From contig LSSN01001111.1 of NCBI GenBank assembly GCA_001970855.1, forward strand, positions 1-30,452: a stretch of DNA of 30,452 nucleotides, written 5' to 3'. Positions 10,407-20,745 of this stretch are shown here, piece after piece; the stretch's first letter is position 1; every line of letters begins with the position of its first letter. The position numbers and the translations under genes were made by a program. A model generated the notes under the pieces. The model was given only the letters and a program-made list of their open reading frames with translations, did no database searches and had not been told where the DNA came from. The stretch is from Smittium culicis. Taxonomy: Eukaryota > Kickxellomycota > Harpellomycetes > Harpellales > Legeriomycetaceae.

Positions 10407-11729
10407 GTGGATAAAATAAAAAGTAAGAGCCCATTCAATCGCGATGTAAGCTTGGTCGAAATTAACGAAAAATCCTTGCAGGATCCACTTATTGACCAAG
10501 AAATTTTGAGCTGTCCTCCAGCTGATAAGGGTCACGCTTGGGTAATTATGGCAGCAACCGTTATAAATTATGTTATTGCATTCGGCAGCTCAAATTCATT
10601 TGGTGTTTTTCAAGTATACTACCTTAAGGTTCTATTTGTAAATGAGCCTGCTGATAAAATCGCGTGGATAAGTACAATGTGTCTCACGTTCTCACTTTGT
10701 GGTGGGTTGTTAGCGAGCCCTTTAATTAGAGTACTAGGAATAAGAAATACCATTTTGATCGGTACAGTCATTGCATCTGTGGGCCTTCTTTTAGCTTCTT
10801 TTAGCACTAAAATATGGCAGCTAGTTCCTACACAAGGTGTGATATTCGGGTTAGGCTCTTCCATCATAGTAAACTTATCATTAACTACGCCATCTCTTTG
10901 GTTCGAAAAATATCGTGGTTTAGCGATTGGAAATGTAGCTTCCGGCGGTAGCTTGGGAGCGCTAATACTTGTTCCTGTAGTCACACAATTCATCAAAATT
11001 CTTGACATATACTGGTCCTTCAGAGTTTTATCAATTCTTTATTTCATTTGCACAGGTATATGTGTTCTCCTTCTCAAGCCACGGAAAGAATTTGTGCCTT
11101 AAGAAAAAGTATTCGAATTTTTTTCACTAAAGAATCCTGTTGCGTTGATGATATATATTATTGGAATTTTTTTGCAAATAGTATTCAACTCTGTCGCTTT
11201 ATACTTTCCATCCAATATGATCGATATCGGTAAGTCTCCAATATTTGCATCAAATCTTATATTGGTTTACTCAGCATTTTCGTTAGTTAGCAGAATTATG
11301 GCAGGCCACTTTTCGAAAAAACTTGGCAAGCTAAATATTTCAGTTCTATTTCACTGTATCACAACTATAACATTTTTTGGAATGTGGTATATTTCCTCTA
11401 ATTTCTCTGTGCTTTTAGCGTTTTATATACTTGATGGTATATTCGGGGTTTCTTTTTACTCATTGGGACCAATTATCATCGCAACTTATTATCCAGAAGA
11501 AAAAGTATCGCAAGTGAATGGGCTTGAATGTCTAATAAATTGACTAGCTGTTTTGACCTTCATCCCTTCTACGGGCATTGTATTTGAAAAAATCGGTGAA
11601 CGCGTTTCTTATTCTTCTATTATCATATTTGGTGGTATTGCATATGTGCTTTCCGTTATTCCTTTAATCTCCTTAAAATACTACTTGAAGCAGTCCAAAC
11701 CTAAGTTCAAGGAACGTATAGTAATTTAG
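10407..11729 (+). pseudogene. MFS monocarboxylate-transporter-like gene with two in-frame stops
   Basis: One frame stays open for 440 codons except for TAA at 11100-11102 and TGA at 11541-11543. The protein has the MCT-family pattern. An acidic/Gly entry motif (PADKGHAWV) comes before TM1, and TM2-TM6 follow up to about residue 225. WFEKYRGLAIGNVASGGSLG matches the TM4-TM5 signature. A basic loop (LLKPRKEF) leads into the second half, which starts FSLKNPVALMIYIIGIF and ends after TM12. MCT-type MFS proteins move monocarboxylates or related small acids across the plasma membrane; the substrate cannot be told here. The first codon of the conserved N-terminus is GTG, and no in-frame ATG lies between it and the upstream TGA at 10335. 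The TGA falls where an aromatic residue is common (INxLAVL), so TGG to TGA is likely. A frame-preserving 48-nt GT-AG intron (11056-11103) could remove the first stop, but it would also remove good coding sequence. A recent pseudogene is the best reading. Confidence 0.75.
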
Positions 11730-12715
11730 AACTTTAGACTTTATTAATTATAAATAGCATTAAAATTTATGGCTGATAAAAATAAATCGGTTGATTATTT
11801 TTATTTTTTATTAAATAGAGCTTAGCAATAATTTTACTTCAAATTGATTAGAAAGTTTTTATTATGGTTGTATTCATTTATAAAATAAAATATCAAAGAA
11901 TCCAATAAAAGTACAAATATTATTTAGAATTAAGAAACATATAAAAAATTCGTTTAGAAATTGTAAGACTGATATTATATTTTTATGTTTTAATAATGTT
12001 TTTTCAGTTGTAATCAACTTTGAATACAAGTCTAATTAAAAATTATGCCAAAAACGCTGAAAATAGGGTATTTATAATAAAGTTTACTAGTGATCCTTTA
12101 GAAAGAACACTACTTTAATTTTTTCGTCTAATTTACAGTAACGTAAACTTTTTTATATTAGACAGTAATTAAAGAAGATAATAATTTTAACAGATAATAA
12201 TTGTTTATTATATATTACATGAGTACAAAAATTAGTCGTAGTAATATATATATAAATAATCCTAAAATTGAGAAATAAAAAGATGTTTTATTTTCATTTT
12301 GGTTTTGTAAAAATTATTGAAATTCTCTAATAAAATTAATTAGCTATATATAAATTTTATTAAGAAAAATATAAAAAGTGATGACAGTTAAACAGATAAG
12401 CAAATAGAATTTAAGAGGTAAATGTGAAATCCGGTTTATTGTCGTAGCTAGACTGATAAATTTAGGTTTTAATCACGTTGAAATTTAAATAATAATATCG
12501 TAGATACGATAAAAAAAATAGTAAACTGGGTATAAAATTAATTAACGATATATAAAATTTTCTGTATATCCTTATAGATAAATAATTATTGAAATTGATG
12601 TTACTTATTAATCAATTCAAAAAGCGCTATTGATATTTTATACACTTCAAAACAAAATTACCTCCATTAAAAATGGAAATGTTGTTATTGGATAATTAAA
12701 TAAAACCAAGAGATT
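11730..12715. other. Intergenic, convergent 3' ends
   Basis: About 1 kb of AT-rich DNA between the 3' end of the transporter pseudogene (+) and the 3' end of the aminoacylase-like gene (-). No coding or RNA signal and no copy of the short inverted-repeat family is visible. Confidence 0.6.
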
Positions 12716-14428
12716 TCAATCAGCATTAGCAAGTTTTTGAATCATATCAAAGTAAACATCAATTCCATACAAGAACGCGGATTCTAAAATATATTCGTTG
12801 TGGGCGTGGGCCAGGTATTCATGATTTCTCAGAGGATTGAACCCAAATGCTGGAATCCCTTTAGTTCGGACGTGTCTAGCATCAGTTGCGCCAGGACTGA
12901 TAATAGGAACAATTTCAATATCCCTTGATTCGATAGTTTCATAGAAAGCAGCAATAAATTTGTTGGATTTATCTATTTTTGTGATGGAGCGCTGTTCATT
13001 AGGACGTAAAAGAGTCATATCACAGTTGTTTTTCTCAGCAAGCTTTCTAAGGTAGTCTCTAAATTCTTCCAAATCTTCGTTTGGGGTAACTCTAATATCA
13101 AATGTAACTGAATATGTAGCAGGAACGACATTTGGCTGTTTTCCTCCGCTAAGTTGAGTTAGATTTATGCTAGTAACCTCACCGATCTTATAATTCAATC
13201 CGTTTTCTTCTATTTCCAAAAGCTTTTTCTTCTCTTGCTCTCTCTTGTCCATTAACTCGTTTATTAAGGGTAAAAGTTTCTCTATTGCAGTACCTTCGAT
13301 GAATTGACTACCGTGACCAGTATTTCCGTGTGCGGTGAAGATTACTTGACTGCAAGAAAAAAAATAATTACAAATTAAATGGCATATTTAATAAATAGTT
13401 TTTTTTTAATTACTAATGGTCAAGCTGCTGAATTTTTTTTTTATTACAAGGAAATGTGAAGAATTTATTCTACCTTATAGTTCTCTCAGCAAACTGAAAG
13501 TTATTTAGATTTTTTACAGAAACTCTTCCTTCATCCAAATCAAAGCCGACGTTCATATCAGCAAATTCTTTAGTTTCAACAAATTTTTGCATACCATCCT
13601 CTCCACCTATTTCTTCATCAGGTGAAAAAATTGCAAACACATTTCGCTTCAGCTTGATACCAGAAGACGCTATTAATCTAAGAGCTTCCAGATATCTAAT
13701 TTAAATGTTAATAGAATAAAAAAAATTTAGTGATTATTATTACTAGAGAGTATACTATTAAGTATAATGGTATATTTTAAAGGTCAAGAAGAAAGTAAAA
13801 ATAAAATATTATATAAGACAGGTTGATATTGAAGATTTTGTATACTTACAAGCTGCAGGTGACTTTCATATCTTGTGCACCGCGTGCATATATTTTATAA
13901 TCACCGTTTTCGATTTGAACACGTTCGGCAGAAAAAGGAGGATATGTCCAGAATTCCTAATGATATGAGAAACGATTTAATGAGTAATGAATAGTATATT
14001 TTTTATAAAGTATATGAATCATTTTGAGAGGTTCAAATATAATGAAACACGGGTTGAAGATTAGTACCTCAAATACAGGAACTACATCAGTATGACTGTT
14101 AAGCATTATAGATTTGAGTGAAGGATCAGATCCAGGTAATTTCATTATGACAAGATGCTTATCTTTTACAAGCTTTATAAATTATAATACAAAAAAAATA
14201 TTAGTATGCTGCTCTATATAAAAATAAATTTCAACAGTGCAATAAAAATTGTTATTTAGCGGATATTCTAAATCTTCATACCTCCAAAACCTTGTAATCT
14301 AAGCCTATTTCTGTTGCCTGGCTTACAAGAAATTCAGCACTCGCTTTGTAGTCAGGGGTTGGGTGCATTGTATTTATTTGCAAGAATTTTCGGAATCTGG
14401 AAACGCTCTCAGGCTCGGCCATAGTCAT
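12716..14428 (-). CDS. ACY1: Aminoacylase-1-like M20 metallopeptidase
   Basis: Five exons join in frame: 14428-14282, 14172-14068, 13956-13850, 13695-13474 and 13349-12716, giving 404 aa (human ACY1 is about 408). Introns of 109-154 nt start GTATGA, GTACTA, GTAAGT and GTAGAA and end in AG. The enzyme family hydrolyses N-acyl-L-amino acids to an amino acid and a carboxylate with a di-zinc centre, normally in the cytosol. The expected residues are all visible: the HxD pair in NSHTDVVPV (H76, D78), bridging D113 in RGAQDMK, catalytic E147 and metal E148 in SPDEEIGG, E175 in FDLDEG, and the C-terminal HAHNE (about 375-379). A dimerisation-type TGHGSQF segment opens exon 5. The start is the first ATG of two (ATGACTATG) and no signal peptide is seen. 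Another M20A hydrolase (carboxypeptidase-like) is possible, but length and residue spacing fit ACY1 best. Confidence 0.9.
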
Positions 14429-15176
14429 GTTGAAGGTTATATTTTATGAAATGTTAAAAGTAAAAATAAGGATATTTTAATTCATAAAGTGAGCACTAAT
14501 AAACATATAATAATATAGTAAGTAATATTAAGAATTAAAATAAAAACAAATCTTTATGATTTAATATAGTATTTATACTAAATCGATCAAAGTTGAAATT
14601 TAGTCTTTAATTTGTATATCATCAAAATTGGGGGCATAAATATGTTTCAAAGGGTACCAGTACACGAATTCTAGAGTGGTTCAGGATCCGCTGGAGTGCA
14701 TATTTCAACTTCAAACAGATCTGTAGCATGAAAATGTCCTATAGTAAGCACTTATACATTATCTTACAATGCTGATTTATCGAAAGCAATTTTCAGTTCC
14801 GGTAAAAATTTTATACTTTCAAAACACGGAATGACAATTATTGCATTTAATTACTAAACTGTGTAAGGGGAAAATCATCAGCATACTCGATAAATTATTT
14901 ATAGCAGGCTATAAGTAGCTAAATTAAATTTAAAATATAACATGTGTTTCAGAATATTAATTTTTTACTCCCAGCTTTAAACTAGATTTTTTTTAAAAAG
15001 TGTTTTATTCTGAGCTGAGTTAGAATCTTGTAAATGCATATAAACTCGTCTTTAATGCTTACACAAATGATCACGCGCTTAACATTTGTTTATTTTCTTC
15101 TCTTGATCAAGTTGATAATATTTTACACTCATACATTCTTTTCTTTTTCTTGATCCAAGTCGCAGATTTAAACAAA

Positions 15177-15372
15177 TTATCTCTTTCCCGTCAAACACTG
15201 TTAAAAATAGTTAATTTATTGATTCGTGTATTATTTTAAAGTATGTTTATTATTTGCTGATATTACAATATAAACTAATAATTGTATGTGCCTCCGAACT
15301 CTGCATTTTTGTTGAACACAGTTGGCTATAGTATGTAGACCAAAAATAGTCATTAGTAAGTGAAAGGGTAAA
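15177..15372 (-). mobile_element. 196-bp MITE copy (TTAA/CCCTTTC ends)
   Basis: It starts TTATCTCTTTCCCGTCAAACACT and ends GTGAAAGGGTAAA, an imperfect inverted pair. Inside it has the family core: TTATTGATTCG, then TTTATTATTTGCTG, a GCCTC-GAA word, TTGGCTATA and TGTAGACCA. Length and order match the copies at 30060-30255 (opposite orientation) and 29258-29453. It carries no coding capacity. Confidence 0.75.
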
Positions 15373-15535
15373 GATTTTGAATTTAATAATTCATTTATAG
15401 TTTACAAGCGAATTTGTTATTTTTGTTATTACTAGTTTAATAAATATTAAAGACTCGGAATTATACTATTTTAGTTAAAACTAATTTGATATACGTAGTA
15501 GAAAATAAATAGTCTACCTCCCGTGAAACGGATAT
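15373..15535 (-). mobile_element. Partial, diverged MITE copy
   Basis: Directly after the previous copy, this stretch has ATTCATTTATAGTTTA (family core ATTCGTTTATGGTTTA), ACTCGGAATTA and a terminal AGTCTACC...CCGTGAAACGG, in the same order as in full copies. The right-arm end is missing or too diverged to see. Confidence 0.55.
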
Positions 15536-16314
15536 ATATATTTTTATTTTATTTTGAGAATTAAAATATTATTTTATATATTTCACAGTTGCAGATTTTA
15601 TTATTTACAAGTGTTCTACTTAGATTTGCTCGAAATATTGCAGCATATAATAAAATGTATTATCAAAAGCACTTCTATTTTCTAAAAAAAATTAAAAAAA
15701 AGTAGTAAAATCTAACAGTTTCTTCAATTATAGTCATAAAAGCCTTTATCCAACGAGCTAGTATATAAACTAAAGGGGAAAATATTCGAGATTATACTTG
15801 GATCAAAATCATTTATAATTCATAGTTGTCAGATTTTGTATTTTGTTCTTTATTAAAATAAGAAGAGAAATAACGATAAATAAAAGTAGCTGCAATTACC
15901 AAATTAAATAATGATTACATTCTAAACACTCGTGCTAGCTATAGAAAAACTTTTGGACTAATAATATAGATCAATACCTAATTTTATAACTTGTTACCCA
16001 GCTAGATTATTTCCATTAATATTCACGCTCATTAATTAGTCTATTTAGATGGACAGAAATAGTTAGTTTAATTATTTCAATATGGATAAATAAACAGCTG
16101 ATTATAAATCAAATGATATTACTTTTGTAGCCTCGTATTAGTATTACACCGCAAATAAAATTAAAAAAAAAGAAAATGTTATTTTTTACTATAAAAAAAT
16201 GGAAAATGATATGTAGTAATTTATTATTAATTAGTAAAAGAGAGAGAAAAAAAAGAATAGTGAGTTTTAAAGACGAATAGTATAGAAAAAAATTATTGAA
16301 ATATGCTCCTATTA

Positions 16315-19305
16315 TCAATATTGGCTGATAAGATCAAATAGTCTGTCGCAATCTGCTACGTAATCAATTGTTTTCAAAGTCATTACAGAATTGTTTATTC
16401 TTGATACATCATTGTAAACTTCATTTTTTGCTCTACACCTAAATCTGAACTTTAAAAAGTTTGCCTTAGCTACTATAGCATCAAACTCTTCTTTGTTATT
16501 TTCATAAATAGGCATTATATCATCTGCTTTAATCCCTAATAGTTCATTACCGCTTTCGTTAAAACATTGTAACCACATATTCCCTGTGTGATCACTAACG
16601 TTTACTGAGAATATATACCTATATTCAGGTTTAGGATATGACTTTTGACAGTTTTCGCAACGCCATTCATCACCTTCCTGGAATATTTTTTTGCTACAGT
16701 TATCACTTGGACAAGCTGGATATGCTATATTTTCTTGGCGAATGTATACAATGGTAGCATCCAATACATAATAGTCAGGCTACAAATAGGAAATATTTAA
16801 ACGATTATCAAAAGTACTAGTGTAAACCTGGCTATAATTTGTTTATATTAACGTTATAGTTTATACCTTTTCTCCTAATCCGAGGCCCTCATCTTTAATT
16901 TGTGAGATTGTCTTAATCTGGTCATTTGATACATTAATGTTTCCAGATAACATACCAGAATCAAATGAATTGAATTTTGCAGTTGATCCCTCTTTATCAT
17001 ACCTATTAGAACAGTAAAAAAATATCTTATGTATAAATAGCGCACTATTAAAAAAGGTAAGTAATGAAAAGAAAAATAATAACCATGATCGAAGGCGGTA
17101 AGCTTCAGGTATGTCGGGATTAGGAATTATGGAGCTTGAAGATAGTGCAGAAAGGGTACGGCCTACAAAAATAAAAACAGAAATTTAGTTATATTTACAA
17201 GTAACCATAATAAAGATGAATATTATTATGCCAAATAATACTTACCACCGAAATCGCCAACGCGAACTTTTGTAAAAGCGATTACAGGGTTATCATTTAT
17301 CCCATAATTTTCTGCTTGGGGTCCCCATAATGTTAAACGAACTGAGTACATTGTATCATCTACAATTGTGAGATCGCGTTTGGTCATCTATTAAAATGAT
17401 ATAGGATCTTATGTTATATAACCATTCCAATAGTGATTTAATAATAAATTCTTACAGCTCTATTAGTTGCTTTAGATCTAATTTCTGATAATTCGCCAAC
17501 TTGTATAACAACCCCCAAAACGTCTAAATATTATATTGTGAGACTGTTTAGTCAATTGATAGACATATGATATTATACTATCTTTATGAAAAATAAAAAT
17601 ACCAATAACAGAATCTTTTTCATTATCCATAAGTTTAGAAATCTTTGTGAAGTTGTATGTAATTTCTGGCACATCGGTGTTTTCATCACACTAAAATCAG
17701 ATTATTTAAAACTATATCAATTATTGGTTTTTTAATAGTAAAGAACAAAAAAAAATGAATAATTCAAGACATGTTACCATTGAGAGCTCGCTGAAAGATT
17801 CCAGTACTAATTCATATTCATTTTTTACATGGTTGAATTTCGGATTTGCCATGTTAACTCGAGCGGAGGACAAATAGTATACCTAAAATTTTTTTCATAA
17901 AATGTAAAAAAATACTCAATTGCTGTACTTGAGTTGCATAAATAAACAGATGTATACCTTTCCGATTTCGAGCATTGAATAGAACTGATCTATTTGGTCA
18001 TTAAATCCAGTTGCACGGATTTCACCCTAAAGAAAAATATGAGTGATTAGTGATTAGTGATTGCATTAGAGGGTAATATTAAATATCTAATAGGTTGAAA
18101 CAAATGGGGAAAAAAAAATAAGAATACGAATTATGCTAAATTAGAAATTACAGATGAGTCCATAAAGGTGACATTGAAAAGTCTACCAGTTCCTTTTTGG
18201 TTTGACCAAGTTTTAATATCAGACTTTCCAGAAACTCTAGCTTTTATTGTCCATCTATATATTTAGCAAATAAATAAGGTTAGATTTAAAGGTAGAGAAG
18301 ATGAAAAAGTTCAGAAATGATTGAATAGCTCAAGAATTTATTAAGTTATAAAAAAGAGGAGAGATTATGGTTTAAGATAGTTTTGAGAATACCTGTTTTG
18401 GTATGGATTTATACTAGCAATTGGTAGAGTTGCAGGTTCATTTCCTGAGTTTGACTTTGAGATTTTCCTATAATTAACAATAGAGGGTTAATGTAAAACA
18501 GTAAAATGAGAATAATAAATAAAGGAAATGGCATATAAATTAAAATTACATATTATTAAAACTTCCAGTATTGGAAAACTGTTTGAATTCATTATTGAAG
18601 CTGTTTCCGGAATTATTGAAGCTGCTATTCTGGTTAGAGGAATTTATTGTAGGTTTTTTTTCATTGTTAACAGTGCTAGAAGGATTAAGACTAGAGTTTT
18701 GGTTATAAGCGCTAGTGTTGCTCTGAACTGGCTCAGGGATAGCACTTCCGGTCCTTTGAAGAATCCTTTCAGTTGCCTTTCCTGATACTTCCATATCCAA
18801 TATTATCAATAAACTACAATATTGATGTCAAATAATTTTAATAATAGTAGTAAGAATCCGATAGTATTAAGAATATAAAAGTTAGAATCAAATAATGACT
18901 AATGAATTAATTTTAGCAGTTCTTACTGTTTTCCATCTTTAATTGGGTTAACTTGATATTGTTTAACGGTGATGATTGAAAATTGCTCGAGTTCATTTGA
19001 AGTAATCAGTGGATTTAGTTGAGTTGCGAAGAAAACTAGTATTATTTTTAAAAAAGACGGTAAAAAGGAATGTCAGTTATTATTAACTAGTTATTTTAAA
19101 GAATACCAAAAAGATAAAGCATACCATTTATACTTGATACACCGTCTGAAACGATAGCTCTGAATCTAGTCATCTTGTTTGCTGAAGTGGCAGCAGGGAC
19201 TATTTCTTTTAATTGTGATATAACTTGAAGAACAGGAGTTTGGAAAGAGTCAGATTGACCTGTTTCAAAAGCTTTAATGGCGCCTTCGGATAGATTATGT
19301 GTCAT
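16315..19305 (-). CDS. RFA1: Replication protein A large subunit (RPA70/Rfa1)
   Basis: Thirteen exons join without a break in frame: 19305-19125, 19035-18927, 18813-18550, 18467-18393, 18254-18152, 18026-17958, 17882-17778, 17690-17603, 17523-17456, 17387-17246, 17162-17084, 17002-16867 and 16779-16315. The product is 627 aa (yeast 621, human 616). Rfa1 is the main ssDNA-binding subunit of heterotrimeric RPA, used in nuclear replication, repair and checkpoint signalling. Order of parts: N-terminal OB fold DBD-F (about 1-112, [15 protein letters not shown]); an Asn/Ser-rich linker (about 113-195); DBD-A from about 199 ([25 protein letters not shown]); DBD-B (about 310-437, [32 protein letters not shown]); DBD-C (about 470-627) with a zinc ribbon C496-x4-C501-x12-C514-x2-C517. 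The start is the ATG just before THNLSEGAI; the stop is TGA. Eleven of twelve donors begin GTA; intron 11 begins GTTATT. Confidence 0.96.
18043..18062. repeat. GTGATTA short tandem repeat in an RFA1 intron
   Basis: Nearly three copies of the 7-mer GTGATTA lie inside RFA1 intron 5 (18151-18027), close to its 3' splice side. No role is apparent. Confidence 0.8.
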
Positions 19306-20745
19306 ATTGATTTAAATACAAAATGAGTATTGACTTGCGAACTTATAAAATAGTTTTAAAGCTTTAAAAATAGTTTAATATAAAAAGTGTGCGTAAAATA
19401 GTTATAGAATTAAATGTAATAAGGTCCGTATTTTTTGCTTTGTTTTTTATATGAAAGGTTTTCAGGTTTAGTTAGAATTTAGAACTAAAACGCTGAATAT
19501 AAATAATAATAATTTAATTAGATCAAAATTTTCTGGTAAATAAATAGATGTTTAATTATTGGCCAAATTTGACTATTGACTATTGGCTTACTATATTTTT
19601 AATTACTTTTTTCTGCGCATTAAATAATTTATCTTACGGTTTTAAACTCAGTTGGTGAAATTAGAAATTAAGCAAACTTATTCGCTAGGTGTATTTACTT
19701 TTAAAATCTCGAAAATAATTCTATATATTTGCAACCTGAAAATAGTTAACAAAACTGAATTCAATTAAACTTCTACTTTAACTTTGCGAAGTTGTAGAAA
19801 TTATTAAAAAAAGCTGAATTTTGATATTTAAATTTAGATTAGATATTTTCCTAATTAAATAGTTCAAAAAGAAAAATTTATAGCAGATAAGCTCAAAGTT
19901 TATTTTTTTCGATTCAACTTCTAATTAATTATTTAATTTGTTGTTGAGTCAAATTTGAACTAAAGACGCAAATTTACTATTTTCAAATATAGCTAATTGT
20001 AAAATATTTTAATCGCTAAATTCATGTTAAATAATTATTTTTCTTGTTTGTTGTGTCAGAATAAGGGCGAGAAAACTTAGACGTTTGTAGTATTTTTATT
20101 ATAAATGGCAATAATAGCCGCTTCAATACTATTTTCCGTAATTAAATAATTATTTAACTGCTAACTTTTAAAACTTCATAAAAATTATCACAAATATCAC
20201 AATTAAATAAATTTAAAGCCACCAGATTCATAATGGAAAAGGAATGTATTGATAAAAAAACTAAATATTATAATTTTACCATCGTTGCTCTATCAATAAA
20301 AAATTTTACCAGCTTTATATGTACTCGGATTTATTTTTGGCTTATTATATTTTCTACGATACGAAAAAGATTTATATTATAATAGTGACCATTAAACTTT
20401 ATACTAATTAGTATAATCATTGAAATGTAGATTTTACACAAAAATATAATAAGACGTTTTTAATAAAAAATACTTATTAGCATGATTTCTTGCAAATAAT
20501 ATATTAAAAACTTTCTAAAAGCAATTTTCGCAATGATGAAATAGAAGTTAAAATTATTAAAAGATAATTTATTATATATTAGCTTATACTATCACCAATT
20601 TATAAAAGCATTTTAATATCAAAATCAGTGAAAAATTAAATTTTGGTAATAAATTCATAACCTTTGAACTATTTTTATTTATTAATTCTCAAGAAAGTTT
20701 AATTTTAAATCTTCTACAACAAAAAAAAAAAGGGCGATAAAGTGT
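19306..20745. other. Intergenic region upstream of RFA1
   Basis: About 1.4 kb of AT-rich DNA between the RFA1 start and the RPAP1-like 3' end; both genes run leftwards. No coding frame, RNA gene or full copy of the short inverted-repeat family was recognised. The RFA1 promoter must lie here, but no element could be named with confidence. Confidence 0.55.

Larger units (their letters stand above)
14429..16314. other. Intergenic region between ACY1-like and RFA1
   Basis: About 1.9 kb upstream of the aminoacylase-like gene and downstream of RFA1, without coding signal. The minus-strand frame at 16109-16318 is low-complexity and overlaps the RFA1 3' end. The region contains two copies of the short inverted-repeat family (15177-15372 and about 15373-15535). 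Confidence 0.6.

Noticed and set aside
10407..11729. In-frame TGA read as tryptophan through an alternative genetic code
   Set aside because: ACY1-like and RFA1 end at TGA exactly where their families end, and the same frame also contains a TAA, so a code change does not explain the gene.
17478..17672. 64-codon minus-strand frame in the RFA1 region as a separate small gene
   Set aside because: It is an RFA1 exon read through into the following intron; splicing at 17603/17523 restores the RPA sequence.
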